A DNA stretch of 36,530 nt from an uncultured beta proteobacterium (GTDB lineage: Bacteria > Pseudomonadota > Gammaproteobacteria > Burkholderiales > Burkholderiaceae): positions 1-36,530 of the forward strand of contig CAIOIX010000246.1 of NCBI GenBank assembly GCA_903858445.1, given 5' to 3'. The notes under the pieces are model-generated. The model saw only the letters and a program-made list of their open reading frames with translations. It ran no database searches and had not been told where the DNA came from. Shown here one piece after another: positions 11,674 through 20,265 of this stretch; the first letter of the stretch is position 1, and every line of letters starts with the position of its first letter. Both the position numbers and the translations under genes were made by a program.

Positions 11674-11702
11674 CTATTAAAGGGTTTTAAATTTCAAATC
11701 AG

Positions 11703-11727
11703 ACAAAGCGCCCTCGTGGCGCTTTGT
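11703..11727. terminator. rho-independent terminator, probably bidirectional
   Basis: acaaagcgcc ctcgt ggcgctttgt, perfect 10-bp stem between convergent genes. Confidence 0.8.
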
Positions 11728-11752
11728 TATTTATAAGGCTCGATAATTCGCC

Positions 11753-12514
11753 TTACTTAAATCGATAAGCCAAAGCCATAAAAATGTTGTCTTGAAAAGA
11801 GCGATTCATGACTGGGCTATTGTTAATGCCGCCACCCATCCACTTGCGTTTACCGTAGACATTTAGATACCAGTTATCTACAACTGGAATCTCAATCATC
11901 ATCCCTGCCATTAGATTATTGGTGGCAGGTGCAGCATATGCACCATAACCAGTGAGGCTGGATTCCCCTGAACTTATGCCGTAATAATAGTTTGCATACT
12001 GGCTTGATTGTCTTTCAATGCCGACTTGTGGATACACCACAATTTTCTTATAGGTTTCTACTTCAGCGAAATAGAGTAGTTCATAAAGGGCACCATTTGA
12101 CTTGCCAAAGTCATGATACGCATTCGCAAAAATAGCGCCGATCGGTGTTTCTTGATAGGTGCCAATACCCAGAGGAATGGGGTCGCTTCGATTGATGGAG
12201 TTGCCGTTGATCGGTGACTTCACCTTGTAAGTATCTAAATTAATTTTTCCAGTGAGCTCAAAATACCCGTAGCCCATCTTGAAAGTTTTAATTCCAATTT
12301 CGTCGATGCGCGCAAAGAAGCGTTTGTAGTCGAAATAAGCATACGGTAGGACCAAAGATTGAGTGCCCTCGGTGCCAATATGGAGATTGGAGGTATAAAC
12401 TGCTGCGCCAATATCGCCAACAATATGGTCAGGCAGACCGTCATCTGGAAAATCATCCATTGCAAACACGGGTGTTGCTAAGGCAATGAACAACAAAAAT
12501 AGAAGGGATTTCAT
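11753..12514 (-). CDS. MipA/OmpV family outer membrane protein
   Basis: MKSLLFLLFIALATPVFA signal peptide; beta-barrel-like protein ending in ...FMALAYRFK. Confidence 0.7.
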   Translation of the reverse strand: MKSLLFLLFIALATPVFAMDDFPDDGLPDHIVGDIGAAVYTSNLHIGTEGTQSLVLPYAYFDYKRFFARIDEIGIKTFKMGYGYFELTGKINLDTYKVKSPINGNSINRSDPIPLGIGTYQETPIGAIFANAYHDFGKSNGALYELLYFAEVETYKKIVVYPQVGIERQSSQYANYYYGISSGESSLTGYGAYAAPATNNLMAGMMIEIPVVDNWYLNVYGKRKWMGGGINNSPVMNRSFQDNIFMALAYRFK

Positions 12515-12555
12515 GGGTGAATAATAGGCTATAAGTTTCAAGTTGACACTTGGCT

Positions 12556-13200
12556 TTAGAGATCTAGATTATCTAGGGCCAGTTTCTCTAGATGGCCTAT
12601 GTCTGCCCAGCGATCGAGCCTCCAAGCTTCCCCATCATGAGAAATCCAGTTCAAGGAGGCGTTGGGAACCACCGCAACACGTTGAGCATCCAAGGCTTGA
12701 TTGGTGGCAATTCGATACATCATGTCCAGTGCGCCACCATGACTTACGAGGAGAATACATTTACCGAGATGTTTGAGGCGGAGTGCTTCAAGAGCGCCTC
12801 TAATACGCTGGGAAAACTGAGCAATGCTTTCGCCACCAGACATTTCATGATCTAGCTCGCGCGCCAAATGCGCGCGCCAAAGATCAGGCTTGACAATGGG
12901 GGCTTCATCGAGTGTAAGACCTTGAAGGGCGCCAAGATGTCGTTCACGCAACTCCCGATTAGTAATTGCTGGGGTCTTAAGGTATTCCACAATGGCATTT
13001 GCCGTATCGGCCGCACGTTTTAAGTCACTGGTGTAGAGCACATCAAATTCTAGATGTGCTTGTTTGAGTGATTGTGCCAACTGCTGGGCTTGTGCAAGCC
13101 CATGGATATTAAGTGCAATATCAGTATGACCTTGTAAGCGTCGCGCCACATTCCAATCTGTTTCGCCATGACGCACAAGGCAGAAGCGCGTTGTATTCAT
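12556..13200 (-). CDS. histidine phosphatase family (phosphoglycerate mutase-like) protein
   Basis: FCLVRHGETDWNVARRLQGHTDIALN...VSHGGALDMM. Confidence 0.92.
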   Translation of the reverse strand: MNTTRFCLVRHGETDWNVARRLQGHTDIALNIHGLAQAQQLAQSLKQAHLEFDVLYTSDLKRAADTANAIVEYLKTPAITNRELRERHLGALQGLTLDEAPIVKPDLWRAHLARELDHEMSGGESIAQFSQRIRGALEALRLKHLGKCILLVSHGGALDMMYRIATNQALDAQRVAVVPNASLNWISHDGEAWRLDRWADIGHLEKLALDNLDL

Positions 13201-13221
13201 GCGGAAATGATACGACAAAGC

Positions 13222-13617
13222 CTATTTCTTGAGAGTCCAGGCGCGTGAATTGTGTTCAAAGCCAATCTTTTGATAGTACTCATTCGCTTTGGGGGCAGCC
13301 AATAGAACAATCATGCAGTCAGGGCCAAGATGGGATTTGGTTTCTTCAACCAGCTGTTTTCCAATGCCCTGCCTTTGGTACCCCTCATCCACTGCCAAAT
13401 CCGCCAGATAGGCTACGTATGAAAAATCGGTTAATGTGCGAGCAATGCCAACTAATTTTTCTTGATCCCATGCTGTGATCAAGAGGCTGGCATTGGCCAG
13501 CATATCCTCAAAAATCTTCACTTTATCAATCGGACGCCTCTCACCCAGCGTTGATCTAATATAGAGATCAATGGCTTGGGCGACGCTAATTTTTTCGTTA
13601 TCTCGGTAGGTAATCAT
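13222..13617 (-). CDS. GNAT family N-acetyltransferase
   Basis: VAYLADLAVDEGYQRQGIGKQLVEETK...YYQKIGFEHNSRAW. Confidence 0.9.
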   Translation of the reverse strand: MITYRDNEKISVAQAIDLYIRSTLGERRPIDKVKIFEDMLANASLLITAWDQEKLVGIARTLTDFSYVAYLADLAVDEGYQRQGIGKQLVEETKSHLGPDCMIVLLAAPKANEYYQKIGFEHNSRAWTLKK

Positions 13618-13669
13618 TTTGTTTATTCTCTACTATTAATACAAGCAATTCAATTTTAGGCAGGAGACA

Positions 13670-14461
13670 TTGATGAGTAGAAAATTTACGCAACTGTTGG
13701 TTGGGCTAATTACGGCCTTTTCTTTATCGACAACGGCTCTTGCTGCCGATATTCAGGTGATTACTTCTGGAGCTTTTGCTGAAGCGCTCAAGGCCCTTGT
13801 GCCGGAGTATGAAAAGCAATCCCCCAATAAAGTCATCATCTCGTATGGTTCGTCCATGGGGGTGGCCCCCGATTCCATTCCCTCTAGATTGGCAAGAGAT
13901 GAAAAGTTCGATGTACTCATTCTGGCATCCCCAGCTTTAGAGAGCTTTATTAAGAGCGGAGCTGTGCAATCTGGCACACGAGTAGACTTAGTTGCTTCAG
14001 TGATTGGGGTGGCCGTGAAGGCTGGTGCGCCGAAGCCGGATATCAGCACTGTGCCCGCCCTAAAGCAGGCCTTACTCAATGCTAAGTCAGTGGCTTACTC
14101 AGCAAGCGCAAGTGGCACTTATTTATCTACGGAGCTTTTTCCTAGGCTGGGTATTGCTGAGCAGATGAGTAAAACGGCGAAGAAGATCTATAGTGAGCGC
14201 GTGGGTACAGTGGTCGCCAGAGGTGATGCAGAATTAGGTTTTCAGCAGGTAAGTGAGCTAATCCCAATTCCTGGTATCGACTTTATTGGCGAGATCCCGG
14301 CTGAAGTGCAGCAGACTGTGTTGTTCTCCGCCGGCATCACCAGCAATGTAAATAATTTAGATGCGTCTCGGGATTTGATTGCATTCTTAGCCTCACCTAG
14401 GGCGGTCCCCACTATTCAGAAGGCAGGCCTAAAGCCCGTATTACCAAGCTTACCTTGGTAA
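13670..14461 (+). CDS. molybdate/ModA-like extracytoplasmic substrate-binding protein
   Basis: Signal peptide; IQVITSGAFAEALKALVPEYEKQSPNKV...DVLILASPALESFIKSGAV. Confidence 0.8.
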   Translation: MMSRKFTQLLVGLITAFSLSTTALAADIQVITSGAFAEALKALVPEYEKQSPNKVIISYGSSMGVAPDSIPSRLARDEKFDVLILASPALESFIKSGAVQSGTRVDLVASVIGVAVKAGAPKPDISTVPALKQALLNAKSVAYSASASGTYLSTELFPRLGIAEQMSKTAKKIYSERVGTVVARGDAELGFQQVSELIPIPGIDFIGEIPAEVQQTVLFSAGITSNVNNLDASRDLIAFLASPRAVPTIQKAGLKPVLPSLPW

Positions 14462-14478
14462 AGGTAAGGCTTTAAAAA

Positions 14479-14504
14479 GCCCCGCTAAATTAATCTAGTG
14501 GGGC
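14479..14504. terminator. stem-loop terminator between convergent genes
   Basis: gccccgcta aattaat ctagtggggc. Confidence 0.65.
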
Positions 14505-14510
14505 ATTTAG

Positions 14511-14702
14511 TTAGGCTGCTGCAAGAACTGGTTTAGCTTGCTTGTTCAGGGCTCGCTGAATTTTGCCCTTTTCTTTGGGTTTGGTGCTTGATTCAAGCAT
14601 CTTTGTTAGTTGGGCAGCATTAAGAGGACCCAATCTAGCTTTACCAGTTTTAGTAAGCATTGAATCATTTTTTCTATTTCTTTGGTTTTGGCCGACAGCC
14701 AT
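14511..14702 (-). CDS. small basic protein of unknown function, 63 aa
   Basis: MAVGQNQRNRKNDSMLTKTGKARLGPLNAAQLTKMLESSTKPKEKGKIQRALNKQAKPVLAAA; AGGAA SD-like sequence upstream; no competing ORF. Confidence 0.65.
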   Translation of the reverse strand: MAVGQNQRNRKNDSMLTKTGKARLGPLNAAQLTKMLESSTKPKEKGKIQRALNKQAKPVLAAA

Positions 14703-14827
14703 ATCGATTTCCTAGAGTATTGGATGATAGATCTGGGGGTGTCCCCACAAATCTCCCTATCTAGGGCGCGGAATAGTGATCACTTTTCAGAATAACAGTT
14801 AAAAAGATCAGGCGCTATGATTAGCGG

Positions 14828-15187
14828 ATGCCAAATTTATCCATATTCAGTGGGCCCGCTAGTTTTATTGGCCTACTAGTCCTTTCCAATGTCTTTATGA
14901 CGTTTGCTTGGTACGCCCACCTTAAAAATTTATCCGCTAAACCGTGGTGGATTGCAGTGCTAGTCAGTTGGTCAATAGCCCTATTCGAATATGCCCTCCA
15001 GGTTCCCGGCAACCGAATTGGGATTGCATATTTCAATCTTGGCCAGCTTAAGATTGCGCAAGAAGTCATTACCTTGGCTGTGTTTGTCCCTTTTGCAGTG
15101 TTTTATATGGGGGAGCCCTTTAAGACCGATTACATTTGGGCTGGCTTATGTTTACTCGGTGCTGTGTATTTCATGTTTAGATCATGA
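14828..15187 (+). CDS. DMT-like membrane protein (DUF486)
   Basis: SNVFMTFAWYAHLKNL...FEYALQVPGNRIGI...LGQLKIAQEVITL...VFAVFYMGEP-type pattern. Confidence 0.9.
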   Translation: MPNLSIFSGPASFIGLLVLSNVFMTFAWYAHLKNLSAKPWWIAVLVSWSIALFEYALQVPGNRIGIAYFNLGQLKIAQEVITLAVFVPFAVFYMGEPFKTDYIWAGLCLLGAVYFMFRS

Positions 15188-15414
15188 TGACCATTCCAAA
15201 TATTATTTTTGCTTTAGTAATGGGCTGTGTAATGTCTTTGAGTATTACGCTAGCAACTACATTCGTGCGGATTGGCGCTGCTGAAAACTTTTTCTGGGTC
15301 TGGCTTGAGGTATGGTCTGTTGCCTATCCCGTAGCCATTGTTTGCATTTTAATTTATAGGCCCATGGCCAGCAAAATTACGGCAATATTAGTAGAGCGCT
15401 GGTTACGTAAATAA
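15184..15414 (+). CDS. small membrane protein (DUF2798-like)
   Basis: Start overlaps the preceding stop by 4 nt; two predicted TM segments. Confidence 0.65.
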   Translation: MMTIPNIIFALVMGCVMSLSITLATTFVRIGAAENFFWVWLEVWSVAYPVAIVCILIYRPMASKITAILVERWLRK

Positions 15415-15441
15415 TAAACACCATCACGAGAAGATATGCGT

Positions 15442-15675
15442 ATGAAAAAGTATTTTTCGGTATTGTTATGTAGCGCCAGCTTGATGGCATGCGCTGCCGT
15501 CTATACCGATGCATCGGATGCTAACCACGTCACCTTCCTTAACAGTAGCGGCGAACCCATTGCTGAACTCACTAAAAGGGCTAGCGCCTATTGTGAGCAA
15601 TATGGAAAGGTGGCTTCATTTAAAAATAGTGACAGCCAACTGATCGTTGTTTTTAACTGTACGTTAGCCCGCTAA
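15442..15675 (+). CDS. small lipoprotein
   Basis: MKKYFSVLLCSASLMACAAVYTDAS lipobox. Confidence 0.65.
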   Translation: MKKYFSVLLCSASLMACAAVYTDASDANHVTFLNSSGEPIAELTKRASAYCEQYGKVASFKNSDSQLIVVFNCTLAR

Positions 15676-17298
15676 ATCTGATTGGTAAATCAGCCCAGCA
15701 TGCTCTCTGAGCGCGTGAAACTGAATGGATTCCCAGCGCTGCTGAGCAACATCTAATTCAGATTTGTGTGAGGCTAGAAATACTGAAGCACCCACAACAT
15801 CTTCTGCCATTCGATGGATATTTTCTTGTATAAATTTCTTAAGAGCGACGGGATCGTCTGAGCTTACCCAGCGCGCTAGGTTGTAGCGGGCTGGCAAGAG
15901 CCGTACTTCTGCGCCATATTCTGTTTGCAGGCGATGACTCACAACTTCAAACTGAAGTTGACCGAATGCCCCTAAAAGCATGGTTCCACCGAGCAGGGGT
16001 CGGAAGACCTGAATGGCACCTTCTTCACCAAGCTGCATAAGGCCGGTACGTAATTGCTTAGAACGTAATGGGTCAGCTGATTCGACCATCCGGAATATCT
16101 CTGGAGCAAAGAAGGGTAGACCAGTAAATTGCAATTGCTCCCCTTCAGTCAGGGTATCGCCCAATCGGAGAAGCCCATGATTGGGTAATCCAATAATGTC
16201 GCCGGGGAAAGCCTCATCCAAAATATCGCGGCGTTGCGATAAGAATGAGAGCGCATTATTAGTGCGAACTTCTTTGCCGTTACGACAAATTTTTAGTTTC
16301 ATGCCGCGTTTAAAGTGCCCAGAACAAATCCGCAAGAAAGCAACGCGGTCACGATGTGCAGGATCCATGTTGGCTTGAATCTTGAAAACAACTGCGGAGA
16401 ATTTACTTTCAGCAGGGCTGACTTCTCTTTGAAGGGCTTTTCGTGAGCCTGGTGATGGCGCTAATTCCACTAAGGTATTGAGAATTTCTCGTACGCCAAA
16501 ATTATTGATAGCAGAGCCGAAGAAGACTGGTGATTGACGCCCTGCTAGGAATGCTTCGCGATCAAAGGCAGGCATCGCATTTTTGATGAGATCCACCTCT
16601 GTTAGTGCAACGTCAAGATCTGATCCGAGACGCTCCTTCAGTGCGGGATCATTGACAGCGACAACCGCATGCGAATCTTCAGTCACTCGATCTTCGCCCG
16701 CCTTAAACATGCGCATCTGTGAGTTTGCAATGTCAATGACACCAGCAAAGGACTTACCCATCCCTACCGGCCAAGTGAATGGTACAACTTCAATTCCTAA
16801 GGCTGATTCAATTTCATCCATCAGCTCCATCGGGGGCTTTACTTCGCGATCCATCTTGTTGATGAAGGTAACAATGGGCGTATTGCGGGCGCGACATACT
16901 TCAAGTAGGCGAAGCGTTTGGGATTCAACACCATTAGCTGCATCGATTACCATCAGGGCTGAGTCAACGGCTGTCAAAACACGGTAAGTGTCTTCAGAGA
17001 AGTCTTGGTGACCAGGCGTATCGAGAAGGTTGATGATGCAGTTGCGATACTCCATCTGCATCACCGAACTTGCTACCGAGATACCACGTTGCTTTTCAAT
17101 CTCCATCCAGTCCGATGTTGCATGGCGGGTGGCTTTGCGGGCCTTAACGCTACCGGCGATTTGAATCGCGCCTGCGTAGAGCAGTAATTTTTCAGTCAGT
17201 GTCGTCTTGCCTGCATCTGGGTGAGAGATGATGGCAAAGCTGCGACGACGGAGAACTTCCGCGCCTGGCGTGCTAGATGAAATGGTGTCGATGGGAAT
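15664..17298 (-). CDS. prfC: peptide chain release factor 3; N-terminus extended past the listed ORF, putative AUU start
   Basis: ORF track begins at internal Met (17106), but the frame continues upstream through RRRSFAIISHPDAGKTTLTEKLLLYAGAIQIAGSVKARKATRHATSDW. No ATG/GTG/TTG/CTG between the in-frame TAA (17326-17328) and the P-loop; candidate AUU starts at 17298 or 17283. Confidence 0.9.
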   Translation of the reverse strand: MPIDTISSSTPGAEVLRRRSFAIISHPDAGKTTLTEKLLLYAGAIQIAGSVKARKATRHATSDWMEIEKQRGISVASSVMQMEYRNCIINLLDTPGHQDFSEDTYRVLTAVDSALMVIDAANGVESQTLRLLEVCRARNTPIVTFINKMDREVKPPMELMDEIESALGIEVVPFTWPVGMGKSFAGVIDIANSQMRMFKAGEDRVTEDSHAVVAVNDPALKERLGSDLDVALTEVDLIKNAMPAFDREAFLAGRQSPVFFGSAINNFGVREILNTLVELAPSPGSRKALQREVSPAESKFSAVVFKIQANMDPAHRDRVAFLRICSGHFKRGMKLKICRNGKEVRTNNALSFLSQRRDILDEAFPGDIIGLPNHGLLRLGDTLTEGEQLQFTGLPFFAPEIFRMVESADPLRSKQLRTGLMQLGEEGAIQVFRPLLGGTMLLGAFGQLQFEVVSHRLQTEYGAEVRLLPARYNLARWVSSDDPVALKKFIQENIHRMAEDVVGASVFLASHKSELDVAQQRWESIQFHALREHAGLIYQSDLAG

Positions 17299-17346
17299 TC
17301 TGCGCTTATCTAAGTATGGACAGAATTATAAGCGGGTAGACCGTGT

Positions 17347-18081
17347 TCAGAATTGCTCTTCAGGCCTAACAAAGCGCCATTGGCCGACAGGTAGAGAGCC
17401 TAAGGAAATTCGACCCATGCGCACTCGTTTGAGACCTAAGACCTTAAGGCCAACCATTTCGCACATTCGGCGGATTTGACGCTTACGCCCCTCACGCAAT
17501 ACAAAGCGTAGTTGATCTTCATTTTGCCAGCTCACCTGTGCTGGTTTGAGGGTCACGCCATCCAACTCGAGGCCATGCTTGAGTCTATCAAGATCTTCAA
17601 ATGAGAGCAGCCCCTCTACACGAACTAAATATTCTTTTTCAATTGGACTATTTTCACCGATGAGTAATTTGGCGATGCGACCATCCTGCGTTAATACCAG
17701 CATTCCAGTCGAGTCTATGTCGAGGCGGCCGGCAGGCGCAAGGCCACGGGTATTAAAGCGAGGGCTACGACCCCTATCCAGCGGGCTTGGGAAATAGTTC
17801 TCCGGAGTAATGAGGGAGGCGGCAGGCTGATACTCTTGCTCGTCATCAAAGTGAGAGATGTAGCCAACGGGTTTATTCAAGATGACGGTGACGCGTGATG
17901 CCTGCTGTACCTTGGCACCAGATTGAAGCTCAATCTTTTGGTGGCGAAAGGCCCGTACACCGAGTTCATTGACAACTTCCCCGTCAACTGTGACCAATCC
18001 TTGCTCAATATAGGCATCGGCTTCGCGACGCGAGCAAAGCCCTAGCTCAGAGAGTAATTTTGAAACACGTACTTTTTCCAT
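17347..18081 (-). CDS. 23S rRNA pseudouridine synthase, RluB/RsuA family
   Basis: S4 domain [76 protein letters not shown]. Confidence 0.92.
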   Translation of the reverse strand: MEKVRVSKLLSELGLCSRREADAYIEQGLVTVDGEVVNELGVRAFRHQKIELQSGAKVQQASRVTVILNKPVGYISHFDDEQEYQPAASLITPENYFPSPLDRGRSPRFNTRGLAPAGRLDIDSTGMLVLTQDGRIAKLLIGENSPIEKEYLVRVEGLLSFEDLDRLKHGLELDGVTLKPAQVSWQNEDQLRFVLREGRKRQIRRMCEMVGLKVLGLKRVRMGRISLGSLPVGQWRFVRPEEQF

Positions 18082-18130
18082 AAACGTATTATCGGCCAGT
18101 GACAGAATTTAAGATGTAGAGAGATAATGG

Positions 18131-18151
18131 GCGCTATTCATCAGATAGCGC
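18131..18151. promoter_or_regulatory. inverted repeat in the rluB-like/dctA divergent intergenic region
   Basis: GCGCTAT tcatcag ATAGCGC, perfect 7-bp arms, about 30 nt upstream of the dctA TTG start. Confidence 0.45.
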
Positions 18152-18181
18152 ATTAAGGCAATATTCATAAAGGAACCGAAA

Positions 18182-19510
18182 TTGACAACTACTCTAAAAA
18201 AACCCCCAATTTATAAAATCCTTTATTTTCAAGTGCTTACAGCCGTTGTCATCGGTGTTTTATTGGGGCATTTTTATCCCAGTATCGCTGTAGATATGAA
18301 GCCGTTTGGGGATGCGTTTATTAAAGGCATCAAGATGCTAATCGCCCCTATTATTTTTTGTACCGTTGTCCTGGGGATTGCTGGTATGGAAGATATGAAG
18401 AAGGTGGGTAAAACTGGAGGCTTGGCGCTCCTCTATTTTGAAATCGTCAGCTCGATTGCGCTCATCGTTGGCTTAGTTGTAGTCAATGTTTTGCAGCCTG
18501 GCGTTGGAATGAATATCGATCCAGCTAGTCTTGATACCAAAGGCATCGCAGCCTATACGGGCCCAGGAAAAATGGGCACCACTACAGAATTTTTATTAAA
18601 CATTATCCCTAATACGATGGTCGATGCTTTTGCAAAAGGTGAAATTTTGCAAGTGCTCTTCATTGCCGTTTTGTTCGGATTCGCTCTGCATAAATTTGGC
18701 GGTCGTGGAACATTAGTGTTTGATTTGATTGAAAAGACATCACACGTTCTATTTGACATCATTGGCGTCATCATGAAGTTTGCGCCTATCGGTGCATTTG
18801 GCGCCATGGCATTCACTATCGGTAAGTACGGCATTGTCTCTTTGTTTTCCTTGGGCAAGCTCATGGGGACTTTCTATATCACCTGCCTGCTCTTCGTCTT
18901 CGTTGTTCTAGGCTTAATTGCGCGCTTTAACGGGTTTAATATTTTTAAATTCGTGCGCTACATTAAAGAGGAGCTTCTCATTGTTCTGGGAACATCATCA
19001 TCCGAATCAGTATTGCCTCGCATGATGGAGAAGATGGAGCTTTTAGGCGCCAAAAAAAGTTGCGTTGGTTTGGTCATTCCTACGGGTTACTCATTTAACT
19101 TGGATGGCACCTCAATTTACTTAACGATGGCCGCGGTCTTTATTGCTCAGGCAACAGATACGCCCATGACCATCGTGCAGCAAGTGACTCTTCTCTTGGT
19201 CCTGCTTCTCACATCAAAAGGCGCAGCAGGCGTAACTGGTAGCGGGTTCATTGTGCTCGCGGCAACCCTTTCTGCGGTCGGTAATGTGCCTGTCGCTGGC
19301 TTGGCCATTATCTTGGGTATTGATCGCTTTATGTCTGAGGCGCGTGCTTTAACCAATTTGGTTGGTAATGGCGTAGCGACAATTGTCGTAGCGAAGTGGA
19401 CTGGTGAACTCAATCAAGCACAATTGACTGCAGCCTTGAATCGCGATAGTTGGATTGAGGCTCAGGAGCCTGAAGTCTTATTAGATAAAAAAACAGAAAA
19501 GATGCGCTAA
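18182..19510 (+). CDS. dctA: dicarboxylate/amino acid:cation symporter (DctA-type), TTG start
   Basis: [88 protein letters not shown]; aaagga SD. Confidence 0.92.
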   Translation: MTTTLKKPPIYKILYFQVLTAVVIGVLLGHFYPSIAVDMKPFGDAFIKGIKMLIAPIIFCTVVLGIAGMEDMKKVGKTGGLALLYFEIVSSIALIVGLVVVNVLQPGVGMNIDPASLDTKGIAAYTGPGKMGTTTEFLLNIIPNTMVDAFAKGEILQVLFIAVLFGFALHKFGGRGTLVFDLIEKTSHVLFDIIGVIMKFAPIGAFGAMAFTIGKYGIVSLFSLGKLMGTFYITCLLFVFVVLGLIARFNGFNIFKFVRYIKEELLIVLGTSSSESVLPRMMEKMELLGAKKSCVGLVIPTGYSFNLDGTSIYLTMAAVFIAQATDTPMTIVQQVTLLLVLLLTSKGAAGVTGSGFIVLAATLSAVGNVPVAGLAIILGIDRFMSEARALTNLVGNGVATIVVAKWTGELNQAQLTAALNRDSWIEAQEPEVLLDKKTEKMR

Positions 19511-19528
19511 TTTCTGCAAGGGGGTTGA

Positions 19529-20155
19529 GTGATGATGAAGCAGGCTTGGTTAGTCACAATTTTTATTTTGACATGCGCTGGTAGTCAAGCGCTCTTCGCC
19601 CAAACGCGGCTGCCTGTAATTCCAGTTGAGCAATACACGCCAGACCAAGTGCAGGCTGCTCAGGAATTTGAGCTTGCGCGTAAGCGTGCGCCTTGGGGTC
19701 CTTTTGCAATGCTGATGTATAGCCCAGAGTTAATGAACAATGCAAGGGCAATGGGAGATTATTTAAGATACAAATCCTCCATTCCTAACTCATTGAGCGA
19801 GTTTGCTATTTTGATTACTGCGCGCGAGTGGAGTCAAGATTATGAGTGGAGCATTCATTATCCAATCGCCATCAAGGCGGGCCTGAAGGCTGACATTGCG
19901 GCCGCGCTCAAAGATGGCCGTCACCCAGAAGGGATGAGTGAGGACGAAACCCTGATTTATGATTTCACTATAGAGTTACAGCGCTATAAGCGTGTCTCTG
20001 ATATCACCTTTGCCAAGGTAGAGCAGCGCTTTGGTAAGAAGGGGGCGGTTGATCTAGCGGGAATAGCGGGTTACTACACCTTTTTGGCAATGGAAATGAA
20101 TACGGCCCGTCATCCACCTGCCGATGGCGTATACCTGCCGCGCTTCCCAAATTAA
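19529..20155 (+). CDS. carboxymuconolactone decarboxylase (CMD/AhpD-like) family protein
   Basis: Signal peptide-like N-terminus; LSEFAILITAREWSQDYEWSIHYPIAIKAGL. Confidence 0.8.
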   Translation: MMMKQAWLVTIFILTCAGSQALFAQTRLPVIPVEQYTPDQVQAAQEFELARKRAPWGPFAMLMYSPELMNNARAMGDYLRYKSSIPNSLSEFAILITAREWSQDYEWSIHYPIAIKAGLKADIAAALKDGRHPEGMSEDETLIYDFTIELQRYKRVSDITFAKVEQRFGKKGAVDLAGIAGYYTFLAMEMNTARHPPADGVYLPRFPN

Positions 20156-20183
20156 ATTTTTTGCTTTGCACAATAAGGAATCC

Positions 20184-20227
20184 TTGACAGGAATTTTTTT
20201 ACCTGATAATTTAAACAACTGTTTAAA
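20184..20227 (+). promoter_or_regulatory. putative sigma70-like promoter with overlapping palindromic operator
   Basis: TTGACA at 20184-20189, GATAAT at 20205-20210 (spacing 15) and perfect inverted repeat TTTAAACA-ac-TGTTTAAA at 20210-20227. Confidence 0.55.
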
Positions 20228-20265
20228 AATTTAACTTTTCTTTGATAACAAACGCTGAGTAAATA

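Noticed and set aside
16583-16987. 134-aa plus-strand ORF antisense to prfC
   Set aside because: Shadow ORF rich in Ser/Arg/Thr, no SD or domain; prfC on the other strand is certain.
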